NCBI RefSeq assembly: GCF_001590785.1
Contig: NZ_LTAO01000009.1
Coordinates: 405 to 64,404 of the forward strand
DNA: 64,000 bases
Direction of reading: 5' to 3'
Source of the DNA: Alkalihalobacillus trypoxylicola
GTDB lineage: Bacteria; Bacillota; Bacilli; Bacillales; Bacillaceae_D
Of this stretch, positions 1 to 8,719 are shown one piece after another; within the stretch, counting starts at the first letter, position 1; every line of letters begins with the position of its first letter. Position numbers and translations under genes: made by a program. A model generated the notes under the pieces. That model did no database searches. It was not told where the DNA came from and saw only the letters and a list, made by a program, of their open reading frames with translations.

Positions 1-200
1 CTCACTAACATATGAATGTGGTCGGGACAAGCATTTGCTTCATGAATCACCACACCTTTTCGTTCACATAAATCCCTTATGATTTGACCAATACTCTTTT
101 TATATTTTCCATAGATGATTTGCCTTCTGTATTTTGGCGCAAAGACGATATGATACTTACAATTCCATGTTGTGTGTGCTAAACTATTCATGTCCTTCAC
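1..200 (-). mobile_element. tnpA: IS200/IS605-family transposase TnpA, N-terminal part (cut by window edge)
   Basis: The minus strand reads an open frame from a GTG at 200 to the window edge, 66 codons. It follows a strong AGGAGG (209-214) at 8-nt spacing; the ATG at 191 is an alternative start. The product begins with a short lead into HTTWNCKYHIVFAPKYRR, then runs to CPDHIHMLV, which holds the HUH metal-binding motif of Y1 single-strand transposases. The catalytic tyrosine lies beyond the window. Family knowledge: TnpA of IS200/IS605 elements excises and inserts single-stranded DNA by recognising hairpins at the ends. Whether a tnpB accessory gene follows cannot be seen. The 5' end of the gene faces a duplicated hairpin-bearing left end (232-433). 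Confidence 0.9.
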
Positions 201-224
201 AGGGCATACCTCCTTCTTTGGTGA

Positions 225-253
225 GATAAAGCGGTCGGGAAACCAACTTTATC
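225..253 (-). promoter_or_regulatory. Hairpin just upstream of the tnpA ribosome binding site
   Basis: GATAAAG (225-231) and CTTTATC (247-253) form a perfect 7-bp stem with a partly self-paired interior (GGTC/GACC-like). On the minus-strand transcript it lies just before the tnpA Shine-Dalgarno. Leader hairpins that limit transposase translation are known for IS200. Only the gene-proximal copy of the 101-bp repeat can form this stem, because one arm lies outside the repeat. The role is inferred. Confidence 0.45.
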
Positions 254-433
254 CTACCATGAAGTGAGGTTTTTTTAATACCACGCTAGAAGCTCTTTTG
301 AACCCCCGGCATAGCCAGGGGTTTTCTAAACCCGGTCGGGAAACCAACTTTATCCTACCATGAAGTGAGGTTTTTTTAATACCACGCTAGAAGCTCTTTT
401 GAACCCCCGGCATAGCCAGGGGTTTTCTAAACC
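232..433. repeat. Perfect 101-bp tandem duplication of the IS left end
   Basis: Bases 232-332 and 333-433 are identical over 101 bp, head to tail. Each unit carries an imperfect hairpin, AACCCC...GGGGTT with an inner GGC-ATA-GCC (about 299-323 and 400-424). This is the kind of sub-terminal hairpin that IS200/IS605 TnpA binds at the left end. The tnpA start lies on the left side, so this is the element's 5' end. A second left end side by side suggests slippage, a failed excision, or an insertion into an older end. Confidence 0.9.
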
Positions 434-436
434 ACT

Positions 437-473
437 AAAAAAGGTTGAAGAAGCGGGGGCACACTTCTTCAAC
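437..473 (-). terminator. Intrinsic terminator after the spoVIF-like gene
   Basis: GTTGAAGAAG (444-453) and CTTCTTCAAC (464-473) form a perfect 10-bp stem. On the minus strand it is followed by CCTTTTTTAG. It lies about 100 bp downstream of the minus-strand gene ending at 577 and directly abuts the IS left end. Confidence 0.8.
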
Positions 474-576
474 ACAACTAAACCCTTCTAGTAACAAAGC
501 CCTTATTATAATGTCCGTTCTATAAAGTATATGCAAACACTTCTTATAAGCGTCAACATTAGCCTAAGAGTTTGCT

Positions 577-843
577 TTATTTTTTATTAAACATTTTTGC
601 AAGAGAAGAGAAATCACCTGGAACTTTATTTTGTAAAATCGCTTGAACAAGCTGGTCTTCTTTTTCCTTTGAAACTGGTTTGTTCGCTAATTTTGCTACT
701 TGGTTAATTAACTGACGAACCGTTGCTTCATCTTGAAAATTGGCACTGCTAACAGAATTCGCCAACTTCAACAATTGATCAGGTCTTACATTCGTATTTT
801 TTTGAACTTTATCCATAAATGAATGGTCGTTCTTTTGAAACAT
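577..843 (-). CDS. Stage VI sporulation protein F-like small protein
   Basis: 88 residues, soluble, with no signal peptide or membrane segment. The body is rich in Lys, Gln and Asn and reads FMDKVQKNTNVRPDQLLKLA near the start. Composition and length match the SpoVIF family of small Bacillus spore proteins, which act late in coat and spore maturation. The B. subtilis locus has a small gene (yphE) in the same place beside gpsA. A Shine-Dalgarno GGAGGAGG lies just before the ATG. A sigma-K-like promoter (879-906) precedes the gene in the short gap after gpsA, which supports a late mother-cell role. The family assignment is from memory of the family, without a search. Confidence 0.6.
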   Translation of the reverse strand: MFQKNDHSFMDKVQKNTNVRPDQLLKLANSVSSANFQDEATVRQLINQVAKLANKPVSKEKEDQLVQAILQNKVPGDFSSLAKMFNKK

Positions 844-878
844 GATGCGACCTCCTCCATACTAACATAGTTTCAACA

Positions 879-906
879 TATCCTATGCGAAGAAAGGAGA
901 TAGGTG
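879..906 (-). promoter_or_regulatory. Candidate sigma-K promoter for the spoVIF-like gene
   Basis: On the minus strand, CACC (903-906) is followed after 15 bp by CATAGGATA (879-887). This fits the sigma-K consensus mACm - N16 - CATAnnnTA with spacing one short. A start near 872 would give a leader of about 30 nt before the ATG at 843. Confidence 0.5.
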
Positions 907-915
907 CAAATCCTA

Positions 916-1959
916 TTATTGATCGATTTCAGTTAATAGATAATTGGATACCTCTTCAACCTCATGTTTTTTTAAGCGACCCATCAAAAGCTCTGCAGCT
1001 TCTTTTGGATTTACTTGTTCAAAAAGCACTTTATATAAAGCATTGGTAATAGGCATCTCCACATTTAACTTTGTTGCAAGCTCATGGGTAGCTTTCGTTG
1101 TACGAACACCTTCTACAACCATACCCATTTTATCCAAAACCTCATCTAAAACAAGGCCTTGACCAATCATTTGACCTGCACGCCAATTTCGAGAGTGCAC
1201 ACTCGTACATGTTACAATCAAATCTCCTAATCCAGAAAGACCCGAGAATGTCATTGGATTTGCACCAAGCTTAATTCCTAATCGTGCCATCTCTGCTAAA
1301 CCTCTCGTCATAATCGCCGCCTTGGTATTATCTCCATATCCAAGTCCATTCGTTAATCCACAAACTAAGCCAATGATATTTTTTAATGAACCGCCTATTT
1401 CAACACCTATTAAATCAGCGTTCGTATAAACACGGAAGTGATGATTCATAAACAAATCCTGTACTTGCTCTGCTGCATTGATATTTAGAGAAGAAGCCGT
1501 AACCGTTGTTGGTTGCCTTAATGCCACTTCTTCTGCGTGACTAGGCCCTGATAGTACAATTAAATCTTTCATGAAATTGGTTTGCTCAAATTCTTCACTA
1601 ATCATTTCCGACACTCGCTTGTGTGTCCCTGGTTCAATTCCTTTTGACGCATGAATAATGACCGCTTCTTTTTCCATCACCTTGATTAATTGTTGAACCA
1701 TCTCTCTTATCACTTTTGTAGGGGTGACTAACACAATAAATTCAGCGCCCGTAATGGCTTTTTTCAAATCCACAGTACCTTCAATTGAAGGAGGTAAAGT
1801 AATGTTAGGTAAATATTTATGATTTGTATGCTTATGAGTGACTTCATCCATTTGTTCCTGTCTTCTACCCCACAACTTCACTTCATGCTCATTATCAGCA
1901 AGAACAAGCGCCAAAGCTGTCCCCCAGCTACCAGCTCCTATTACTGCTACTTTTGCCAT
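916..1959 (-). CDS. gpsA: NAD(P)H-dependent glycerol-3-phosphate dehydrogenase
   Basis: 347 residues from the MAKVAV start. The Shine-Dalgarno AGGAG lies 9 nt before this ATG, while two upstream in-frame ATGs at 1965-1968 sit on or against it and are unlikely. The enzyme reduces dihydroxyacetone phosphate to sn-glycerol-3-phosphate, the backbone for phospholipids, in the cytoplasm. An N-terminal Rossmann motif GAGSWG is at residues 7-12, the family signature GPSHAEEV near 138-145, and the expected catalytic lysine in GGSLKN near residue 193. Full family length. It is followed in order of transcription only by the spoVIF-like gene and preceded by plsY, which uses the product of this pathway, then der. 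This is the B. subtilis neighbourhood. Confidence 0.97.
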   Translation of the reverse strand: MAKVAVIGAGSWGTALALVLADNEHEVKLWGRRQEQMDEVTHKHTNHKYLPNITLPPSIEGTVDLKKAITGAEFIVLVTPTKVIREMVQQLIKVMEKEAVIIHASKGIEPGTHKRVSEMISEEFEQTNFMKDLIVLSGPSHAEEVALRQPTTVTASSLNINAAEQVQDLFMNHHFRVYTNADLIGVEIGGSLKNIIGLVCGLTNGLGYGDNTKAAIMTRGLAEMARLGIKLGANPMTFSGLSGLGDLIVTCTSVHSRNWRAGQMIGQGLVLDEVLDKMGMVVEGVRTTKATHELATKLNVEMPITNALYKVLFEQVNPKEAAELLMGRLKKHEVEEVSNYLLTEIDQ

Positions 1960-1997
1960 AAGCATCATCTCCTAATTCAGAAATTTTATCATAACTA

Positions 1998-2618
1998 TTA
2001 GACAGCTTTTTTTCCAATTTTATTTTCTGTACCATTAAAAATCCGAACGACATTTGTACGGTGTCTCCACAATGAAAGAAGCGCAACGATAAATGTGAGT
2101 ATAAAGTACGAAGATGGAATATTTAATGTATTCAACAATAAAAAAGTCGTCACTGGAGTTAGAATCACAAATAATAAGGAACCTAAAGAAACATATTTAG
2201 TCAAAAATATACTTGCTATCGCAATCACTCCTGCAATTAAAGATGGTAAAAATACTAAAAACGCCAGCACTCCAATCGTTGTTGCCACACCTTTCCCACC
2301 TTTAAAACGGAAAAATATCGGCCAATTATGCCCTAATATCGCAGCTAAACCTGCCATCGCTGGATACCACCCTAAATCATTTGGAGCTAAAAGTGAGGCT
2401 ATAATGACTGCAATGATCCCTTTTAGGATGTCCAATATTAGTACAGCCACTGCCGGCCCAACACCTAGTACACGTAATGTATTCGTAGCCCCTGCGTTTC
2501 CACTACCATGCTGACGAATATCCACTTTTTTTATTTTCTTAGCAATCAAATAACTAAAACTAATCGATCCTAATAAATAACCAATGATAAGGCTTGTAAC
2601 GAATAAAATAACGTCCAT
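1998..2618 (-). CDS. plsY: Acyl-phosphate:glycerol-3-phosphate acyltransferase PlsY
   Basis: 206 residues, an integral membrane protein with about five hydrophobic helices. It transfers the acyl group from acyl-phosphate to glycerol-3-phosphate, the first committed step in phosphatidate synthesis. The conserved block HGSGNAGATNTLR (about residues 37-49) and the later GHNWPIFFRFKGGKGVAT loop carry the known PlsY active-site motifs. The ATG at 2618 is chosen because a purine-rich GGGGGAG precedes it; the frame extends to a GTG at 2630. It lies between gpsA, which supplies its substrate, and der. In B. subtilis plsY is elsewhere, so the pairing with gpsA is a local arrangement. Confidence 0.95.
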   Translation of the reverse strand: MDVILFVTSLIIGYLLGSISFSYLIAKKIKKVDIRQHGSGNAGATNTLRVLGVGPAVAVLILDILKGIIAVIIASLLAPNDLGWYPAMAGLAAILGHNWPIFFRFKGGKGVATTIGVLAFLVFLPSLIAGVIAIASIFLTKYVSLGSLLFVILTPVTTFLLLNTLNIPSSYFILTFIVALLSLWRHRTNVVRIFNGTENKIGKKAV

Positions 2619-2635
2619 ATTCTCCCCCACCGCTT

Positions 2636-3949
2636 TTAATCGTTCTTTTTACGAGCTATGATTTTAATTGGCGTCCCTTCAAATTCAAAGGTAGCTCGAA
2701 GCTTATTTTCTAAAAACCTTTGATATGAAAAGTGCATAAGTTCAGGTTCGTTCACAAAAAACACAAATGTTGGCGGTGCAACGGTTACTTGAGTAACATA
2801 ACTAATCCTTAATCGCTTTCCTTTATCTGTTGGCGTCGGATTCATTGCGACAGCATCCATGATCACATCATTTAAAATATGCGTTTGTACACGAAGCTCA
2901 TGATTTTCAGCTACTTTATTTACTGTTGGCAATACGAATTGTAAACGTTGCTTCGTTTTAGCCGACAAAAATAAAACGGGTGCATAACTTAAAAACAAAA
3001 ATTCATCTCTAATTTTTTGTTCAAAGTTCTTCATGGTTTTATCATCTTTTACGACTGTATCCCACTTATTTACGACAATGATGACTGCTCTTCCAGCCTC
3101 ATGAGCATAACCCGCTATTTTTTTATCTTGTTCGATAATTCCTTCTTCTGCATTAATAACAACTAGCACTACATTAGAGCGCTCTATTGCCTTAAGAGAA
3201 CGAAGCACACTATATTTTTCTGTTGCTTCATACACTTTCCCTCTTTTTCTCATACCAGCGGTGTCAATTAACACATATTTGTCGTCATCTTTTTCAAAAG
3301 GTGTATCAATAGCATCTCTTGTCGTTCCTGGGATGTTACTGACAATGACTCGTTCTTCTCCTAGCATGGCATTTACTAACGAACTCTTTCCAACATTAGG
3401 ACGACCAATTAAGGCTATACGAATAGTTTCTTCATCATAATCTTCTGTCTGCTCAGGAGGGAAATGGTCATTGACGGCATCTAATAAATCCCCTAAACCT
3501 AAACCATGTGCTCCTGATATAGGATATGGTTCTCCAATTCCAAGTGAATAAAACTCATATAATTCTTCACGCATTTGAGGGTTATCAATTTTATTTACCC
3601 CGAGTACTACTGGTTTTTTTGAACGAAATAATAGCTTGGCTACTTCTTGGTCTGCTGATGTGATACCTTCTTTTCCATTTACGATAAAAACAATTACATC
3701 AGCTTCCTTAATCGCTAACTCGGCTTGTTCTCTCATTTGAACAAGTAGCGGTTCATCTCCAATTTCAATTCCACCTGTATCAATTAAATTAAATTCCCTA
3801 TTGAGCCATTCTCCAGAGCTATAAATACGATCTCTAGTAACTCCTGGCATATCCTCTACAATTGCGACTCTTTCACCAACGATCCGATTAAATATCGTTG
3901 ACTTACCAACATTCGGACGGCCTACAATCGCCAATACTGGCTTCGTCAT
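2636..3949 (-). CDS. der: Ribosome biogenesis GTPase Der (EngA)
   Basis: 437 residues, the usual Der length. There are two tandem GTPase domains, each with GRPNVGKS (residues 10-17 and near 180) followed by DTGG and DTAG switch motifs and NKxD motifs (VNKID, VNKWD). A C-terminal KH-like domain follows and ends in a basic tail (IIARKKND). Der acts in maturation of the 50S ribosomal subunit and is essential in B. subtilis. It is followed immediately by plsY, 17 nt away. No sign of degradation. Confidence 0.98.
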   Translation of the reverse strand: MTKPVLAIVGRPNVGKSTIFNRIVGERVAIVEDMPGVTRDRIYSSGEWLNREFNLIDTGGIEIGDEPLLVQMREQAELAIKEADVIVFIVNGKEGITSADQEVAKLLFRSKKPVVLGVNKIDNPQMREELYEFYSLGIGEPYPISGAHGLGLGDLLDAVNDHFPPEQTEDYDEETIRIALIGRPNVGKSSLVNAMLGEERVIVSNIPGTTRDAIDTPFEKDDDKYVLIDTAGMRKRGKVYEATEKYSVLRSLKAIERSNVVLVVINAEEGIIEQDKKIAGYAHEAGRAVIIVVNKWDTVVKDDKTMKNFEQKIRDEFLFLSYAPVLFLSAKTKQRLQFVLPTVNKVAENHELRVQTHILNDVIMDAVAMNPTPTDKGKRLRISYVTQVTVAPPTFVFFVNEPELMHFSYQRFLENKLRATFEFEGTPIKIIARKKND

Positions 3950-4062
3950 AGCGTCACGACCTTTCTTTCTATACTTAATTACTTTTATCTTACAACTTAT
4001 TTATTCTACTAAAACTTATCCGACTTGTACATATTTATTCGATAAATGGCTCTATAATGATT

Positions 4063-4731
4063 TTAACCTTTAGCGACTTGACCTTTTATAGTTGATTTCG
4101 CAGATTGAGTATTTGAAAAACGCTCTTCTTCAATCCAGTGTCTGCTTTTTAACCATAGAGTAAGAATTCTATTTATAAATAAAGCACATTGCTTAAATCC
4201 ATATAAGGAAAGCAAAAACAATGCTGAGTAAAAAACAACATCAAAAATGAATAATCGACCAATCTGGCCAACTGAAAAAAATGTATAAGAAGTAATCCCC
4301 CAAAAGAACTCACCTATAACAATTCCCATTATACAAGTCGATAATTTATGACTAAATCGCCCAAAAACGAAAGCAGCTAACAAAATAGAAAATGCTGATA
4401 AATAATATCTAATGTCTATAAATAAAACGACCGGATCGTAAAGGGAAAATAATTGGAAGCTAATGCATGCCATTGCAATACAAATAGAGATCCCGAGCAT
4501 GTAGAGTAGCTTTAGTAAGCGAATAGTCCTCATTAAGTAACACAAAAGAATAAAAATAAAAATAATGGCCATATTTAATTTCACTGAAAATAATTCTATT
4601 TCCACGGGTATTAAAGCTATTAATAATAAACTTATAGTAGCTAAGTAAAATCGTTTGTTTGATTTTTCTAAAAAAAATGTAGACCAAACCCATAATAGCC
4701 AACACATCCAAATAAACGAACTTCCTTCCAT
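4063..4731 (-). CDS. yphA: YphA-like membrane protein, function unknown
   Basis: 222 residues with about six predicted membrane helices: residues 5-15, 25-45, 50-68, 75-92, 105-125, and a pair near 130-180. A short basic cytoplasmic tail is rich in Ser and Lys. It has no recognisable catalytic motif. Position between der and the S1-like gene matches B. subtilis yphA, and length and topology agree. A strong AGGAGGAGGGG lies 4-5 nt before the ATG. Function is unknown; the neighbours give no clear lead. Confidence 0.75.
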   Translation of the reverse strand: MEGSSFIWMCWLLWVWSTFFLEKSNKRFYLATISLLLIALIPVEIELFSVKLNMAIIFIFILLCYLMRTIRLLKLLYMLGISICIAMACISFQLFSLYDPVVLFIDIRYYLSAFSILLAAFVFGRFSHKLSTCIMGIVIGEFFWGITSYTFFSVGQIGRLFIFDVVFYSALFLLSLYGFKQCALFINRILTLWLKSRHWIEEERFSNTQSAKSTIKGQVAKG

Positions 4732-5110
4732 ATCCCCTCCTCCTCTTGGTTGATTCTATAAAAAGTATCGACCAAGAATCGTAAATTTAATCATCATAAT
4801 TTAGAGCCTATAAATAAGACACCAAATCTAATCATATAGAGGTCGATTCGTTCGTTCTTTGCTAAAAATGTTACTTAGCCCTAACACAACGGCATTTTTT
4901 CTCTTCACGCAGAGCCCGTATCGTGGGGGGCTGTCAATCGAACATACTTAAAAAAGTCAACTCTAGTTGAACAGTCACTCCACTGAAATTCTTTGACTGG
5001 TTTTCTCTAAAGTGTGTCATTTCATAAAGGTTCTTTCAAATTCACCATTCATTTGCAAAGATTGACTTTAATACTTTCACTTTTTGTCTTCTTATTAAAT
5101 TTAAAGAACA
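4732..5110. other. Intergenic gap upstream of yphA with no supported gene
   Basis: 379 bp between yphA and ypfD. It has only very short frames without ribosome binding sites. A short palindrome TCAACTctAGTTGA lies near 4960-4973. B. subtilis has the tiny gene ypzI here; I looked for an equivalent and did not find one. Promoters for yphA must lie here, but no convincing one stands out. Confidence 0.5.
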
Positions 5111-6265
5111 TTATGATTTGTATTTTTTTAATTGGTCTCCAATCATATCACCAAGTGAAAATCCAGTCGACTCTTCTTCTTTCATCTTCTCATATTCTTC
5201 ATAATTCTCTTGCCCTGAATCTTCCTGTAAAAGAGCACGAATACTTAATGAGATTCTTTTTTCTTCCTTATTGATATCTAGCACTTTCGCTTCGACTTCT
5301 TCTCCTTCTGTTAAAACTTCTGATGGAGTACCTATATGTCGATTGGCAATTTGTGAAATGTGCACAAGCCCTTCCACTCCGTCAGCTACTTCAATAAAAG
5401 CTCCGAATGACACCATACGTCTCACGATCCCTTTAACTGTATCACCGACCTGTAATTGCTGCTCAACCTTTTCCCATGGTCCTGGTAGTGTATCCTTAAT
5501 AGATAACGAAACACGCTCGCTTTCTGTATCCACAGAAAGAACTTTCACTTTTACTTGGTCTCCTTCAGAAACAACATCTGAAGGGGTTTCAACGCGATGA
5601 TGCGCTAATTGAGAAATATGCACAAGTCCATCAACACCACCTAGATCAACAAAGGCGCCAAAATTGGTTAACCTTTGAACCGTACCTTCTATCACATCAC
5701 CAGCTTGAATTTCTTGTAATACATTCTTTTTCTTTTGGTCTTCTTCTTCATCTAAAACAGCTCTTTGCGATAATATTAATTTATTATGCTCTTTATCTAA
5801 CTCAACGACCTTCAGACGAACTAATTTTCCTTTATAATCTGAAAAATCTTCCACATAATGTCTTTCTACTAAGGATGCTGGTATAAACCCTCTTACACCT
5901 AAATCAACCACTAAACCACCTTTAACAACCTCAGCTACTTCGACTTCTAATAATTCGTTTTCCGTAAAGGCTTGCTGTAACTTTTCCCAAGCTTTTTCAG
6001 ATAAGACAGCTCTCTTTGACAAAATAAGCTCATCATCTTCTAATTTAATAATTTTTAACTCTAATTCTTCATCTACTGATAATACATCAGACACTTTTTC
6101 AACATGCAAGCTGGATAATTCACTAATAGGAATAATCCCATCCAATTTATAACCAACATCTACTAAAGCTTGTTTCTCTTCTACTTTTGTAACTTTTCCT
6201 GAAACCACATCACCGACTTCTAAAGCTTTTAATTCCTCTAGTCCATTCTTCATTTCTTCCGTCAT
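5111..6265 (-). CDS. ypfD: S1-domain RNA-binding protein (YpfD, S1-like)
   Basis: 384 residues from the MTEEMK start, chosen because AAAGGAGG lies 7 nt before it; an ATG 3 nt upstream is possible and another at 6289 is not. Four S1 OB-fold repeats cover about residues 15-85, 100-170, 190-260 and 275-345. The third and fourth are close to the canonical form (TNFGAFVDLGGVDGLVHISQL and SFGAFIEV...GLVHISQI). This is the four-domain form of S1 found in Bacilli, shorter than the six-domain E. coli protein, so a general role as a ribosomal S1 should not be assumed. The gene lies downstream of plsC and cmk, as in many Bacilli (cmk-rpsA linkage). Confidence 0.93.
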   Translation of the reverse strand: MTEEMKNGLEELKALEVGDVVSGKVTKVEEKQALVDVGYKLDGIIPISELSSLHVEKVSDVLSVDEELELKIIKLEDDELILSKRAVLSEKAWEKLQQAFTENELLEVEVAEVVKGGLVVDLGVRGFIPASLVERHYVEDFSDYKGKLVRLKVVELDKEHNKLILSQRAVLDEEEDQKKKNVLQEIQAGDVIEGTVQRLTNFGAFVDLGGVDGLVHISQLAHHRVETPSDVVSEGDQVKVKVLSVDTESERVSLSIKDTLPGPWEKVEQQLQVGDTVKGIVRRMVSFGAFIEVADGVEGLVHISQIANRHIGTPSEVLTEGEEVEAKVLDINKEEKRISLSIRALLQEDSGQENYEEYEKMKEEESTGFSLGDMIGDQLKKYKS

Positions 6266-6337
6266 CATTCTTCCTCCTTTAAACTTCATTTTTTTAAATG
6301 ATTTATATTAAAAATAATGTATAAGCAAGGTTTATCA

Positions 6338-6919
6338 TCAAGAATGTTCATCAATTAATTTTTGAATTTCGCTCATAATGATCGATGTAGCTTCTTCTGC
6401 CCCTATTTTTTGTTCACGATATGTTTCAAAGTCAATCGGTTTACCATAAACCATTTTTACAACTTTAAATTTTTGATATGGACCAACGATCGCACAAGGG
6501 ATAACAGTAGCTTTTGACCTTAAAGCGAAAAATCCTGCACCAGATAAGCCTTTCCCTAGCTTGCCGTCCTTACTGCGAGTTCCTTCAGGAAATAAGCCTA
6601 ATATCTCGCCATCTTTTAAATATTGGATAGCCGTTCTAAGCGCTTGCTTGTCGCTCATTCCTCTTCTTACAGGAAAAGCTCCTAGCTTTGGTAACAATCC
6701 TTTTAAAATTGGTTTCTCAAATAATTCCTGTTTAGCCATGTAATGAATAGGTCGTTGTAAATAAGCACCTAACAAAGGAGGATCTAAGTTGCTAATATGA
6801 TTTGAACATAATACAACTCCCCCTTCCTTTGGAATATTTTCTTCACCGACTATTTCCACTTTATAAAAAGAAGAAAGGAAAACTCGACATACCATTTGAC
6901 CAAATTGATAAATGCCCAT
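6338..6919 (-). CDS. plsC: 1-acyl-sn-glycerol-3-phosphate acyltransferase (PlsC family)
   Basis: 193 residues. The acyltransferase motif NHISNLD gives the catalytic His41 and Asp46 (HX4D), and FPEGTRS (110-116) is the glycerol-phosphate-binding motif. It converts lysophosphatidate to phosphatidate at the membrane, the step after PlsY. The hydrophobic start (MGIYQFGQMVCRVFLSS) suggests a membrane anchor. The ATG directly follows the cmk stop codon, so the two are translated from one message. A 72-nt gap separates it from ypfD. Confidence 0.92.
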   Translation of the reverse strand: MGIYQFGQMVCRVFLSSFYKVEIVGEENIPKEGGVVLCSNHISNLDPPLLGAYLQRPIHYMAKQELFEKPILKGLLPKLGAFPVRRGMSDKQALRTAIQYLKDGEILGLFPEGTRSKDGKLGKGLSGAGFFALRSKATVIPCAIVGPYQKFKVVKMVYGKPIDFETYREQKIGAEEATSIIMSEIQKLIDEHS

Positions 6920-7594
6920 TTATGATACTCTCTCCTTCACAAGTTCAATAATCTTTGCTACAACTTGTTCAATCGTTAATGTCGTTGTATCTAGCTCGAT
7001 CGCATCTACAGCTTTCTTTAAAGGAGCAATCGCTCTTGTTGAGTCCAGTTCGTCTCTTCTAGCAATGTCCTGTTTTAATTGTTCAAAGTCAGTCTCTATC
7101 CCTTTTTTCAACTGCTCTTCGTATCTTCTTTTCGCACGTTCTTCAACGGAGGCCGTTAAGAATACTTTCACCTCTGCTTTTGGTAAGACATGTGTTCCTA
7201 TGTCTCGACCATCAAGTACTACTTGTCCACTTTCAGCTAAAACCCGCTGGCGCTCTACCATTTCTATCCGAATTAGTTCATGACTAGAAACTAATGAAAC
7301 ATTCTGATTTACTTCGTTTGTTCTAATATCTGTTGTAACATCTTCACCATTTATTAATACCTTTGTCCCTTTTTCTTCACTTATAAGCTTAATCGAAATG
7401 CTATCTAGCAAATCTCTTAATTTCTGCCCATTTTCTAAAGGTACATCTTCTTTTATGGCTGCATAAGTGATGGCTCTATACATCGCTCCAGTATCAATAT
7501 ATAAAAAAGATAAGTTCTCAGCTACTAACTTAGCGACTGTACTTTTACCTGCACCTGCTGGTCCATCAATGGCGATAGCTATACAATTATTCAT
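6920..7594 (-). CDS. cmk: Cytidylate kinase
   Basis: 224 residues. P-loop GPAGAGKST is at residues 11-19, followed by a nucleotide-binding YIDTGAMYRA, and the DGRDIGT motif of CMP kinases. It phosphorylates CMP and dCMP to the diphosphates in pyrimidine nucleotide salvage. First gene of a likely cmk-plsC-ypfD transcript. Its stop codon abuts the plsC start. Upstream lies a repeat-filled region of nearly 400 bp. Confidence 0.97.
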   Translation of the reverse strand: MNNCIAIAIDGPAGAGKSTVAKLVAENLSFLYIDTGAMYRAITYAAIKEDVPLENGQKLRDLLDSISIKLISEEKGTKVLINGEDVTTDIRTNEVNQNVSLVSSHELIRIEMVERQRVLAESGQVVLDGRDIGTHVLPKAEVKVFLTASVEERAKRRYEEQLKKGIETDFEQLKQDIARRDELDSTRAIAPLKKAVDAIELDTTTLTIEQVVAKIIELVKERVS

Positions 7595-7730
7595 TTATTA
7601 CACCTCATCCAAGTCCAAAAGCTTCTACATTAAGACTTTATTACAATTTTGATATTTTTCACATATTCTATTTTATCATACTCTTTTTTTGCGGTCTAAT
7701 GAGATTATTTATACAATCAAATCAATTTTA

Positions 7731-7980
7731 TCATTCATATCTTATAATGAAAAACGAACGATAAGGTTTTGATTTTCACTTTAGGTAGATGCTTTGGGCT
7801 TATCTTCAGCTAACTCTGACTATTCAGAGCTTCGTCAGAGTGGATCTTCAAACTGCGCTCATTCTTTGGGAGTCACTACCTACCGTTACAATCAACAAGT
7901 TTATTTAAAAACATTCAAAACATATTTTATAAGAGACGTTCGGTTTCATTGGCTTATAGAGCAATGATGAAATTCACTCA
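7731..7980. repeat. Dispersed repeat A, copy 1
   Basis: About 250 bp that match 11461-11719 over nearly their whole length, with a well-conserved core at 7771-7896. The core has imperfect terminal inverted repeats: left TGATTTTCACTTTAGGTAG, right CTACCTACCGTTACAATCA. It also has an internal ACTCTGAC...GTCAGAGT stem (about 7814-7841). A second inverted pair, AATGAAAAACGAACG on the left and CGTTCGGTTTCATT on the right (7938-7951), flanks the core. No open frame is convincing. It fills the gap between cmk and motI. Confidence 0.85.
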
Positions 7981-7987
7981 ATCATGA

Positions 7988-8629
7988 CTATTTTTCTGTT
8001 TTTTCGAGTAATTGCTTTTTATAACAAAATTGAATAATATGCTCTCTCTCCCGCACCGGAATATCTAAGAATTCACAAGAAATCATCTGCTTATTTCCTC
8101 TTACTGTATTACTGCGTACCACCCTTGATTTCGTTCGAATCGTACGTATACCATTTGGTAATTTTAAAGAAAGGCTTAGCATAAACTCTTGATCATCTGT
8201 AACCTTAACTTGTTGTGAAATTAAAAACGAGCACCCACCACCACTCAAGTCGATCGACGAACTATGTATACTTTTTCCATTAATTGATAGGGACAAATCC
8301 ATATTAGCTGATACTCTCACATATTCCCTTCTTTGAATCCGTTCGAAGTCAACGGGTCCCTTAATAATAAGAACAGGTATTTCTTCTTTTTTTCTCCCTA
8401 TAATCTCTGTTTCAAATTGATAAACAGCGGTATCCTGTCCAACATAAGATGCTAAAAACTGAGTTCCATCCCAAAAGAAGCTTTGTTTTCCCGTTTCGAC
8501 ACTAATGGGGTACTCAATGACTATATCATGCTGTAATAAATCTAGGACTTTACTATGATATTTTTCAGGTTGTCCACTTTCAGATTGTTTAATTAATTCA
8601 AAATGTAGTGTATCTCCTACTTCTACCAT
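7988..8629 (-). CDS. motI: Cyclic-di-GMP-binding flagellar brake protein MotI (YpfA/DgrA), PilZ domain
   Basis: 213 residues from MVEVGD, the start that fits B. subtilis orthologues; a frame extension to 8647 has no good ribosome site. The N-terminal half (about 1-90) is a YcgR-like beta domain. The C-terminal PilZ domain holds RREYVR (R101xxxR105) and DLSGGG (127-132), the two c-di-GMP contact motifs, both intact. In B. subtilis this protein binds MotA when c-di-GMP is high and disengages the flagellar motor. It lies between cmk and ypeB as in B. subtilis, with repeat A directly downstream. Confidence 0.9.
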   Translation of the reverse strand: MVEVGDTLHFELIKQSESGQPEKYHSKVLDLLQHDIVIEYPISVETGKQSFFWDGTQFLASYVGQDTAVYQFETEIIGRKKEEIPVLIIKGPVDFERIQRREYVRVSANMDLSLSINGKSIHSSSIDLSGGGCSFLISQQVKVTDDQEFMLSLSLKLPNGIRTIRTKSRVVRSNTVRGNKQMISCEFLDIPVREREHIIQFCYKKQLLEKTEK

Positions 8630-8719
8630 CTTTTCACACCCTTCCATTTTCCCATATTTATTATTATCGCATGAAATAAAAAAAAGAAGAAGCTACTGTT
8701 TGCTTCTTCTTCAAAGTTT

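Noticed and set aside
1-575. CRISPR array from the 101-bp tandem repeat
   Set aside because: There are only two units, joined without spacers, and they border a transposase gene; this is an IS end duplication.
2095-2514. 139-codon plus-strand frame
   Set aside because: It lies fully inside plsY on the other strand and has no ribosome site; it is an antisense shadow.
5014-5274. 86-codon plus-strand frame
   Set aside because: It overlaps the 3' end of ypfD on the other strand; hydrophobic but without a ribosome site or family likeness.
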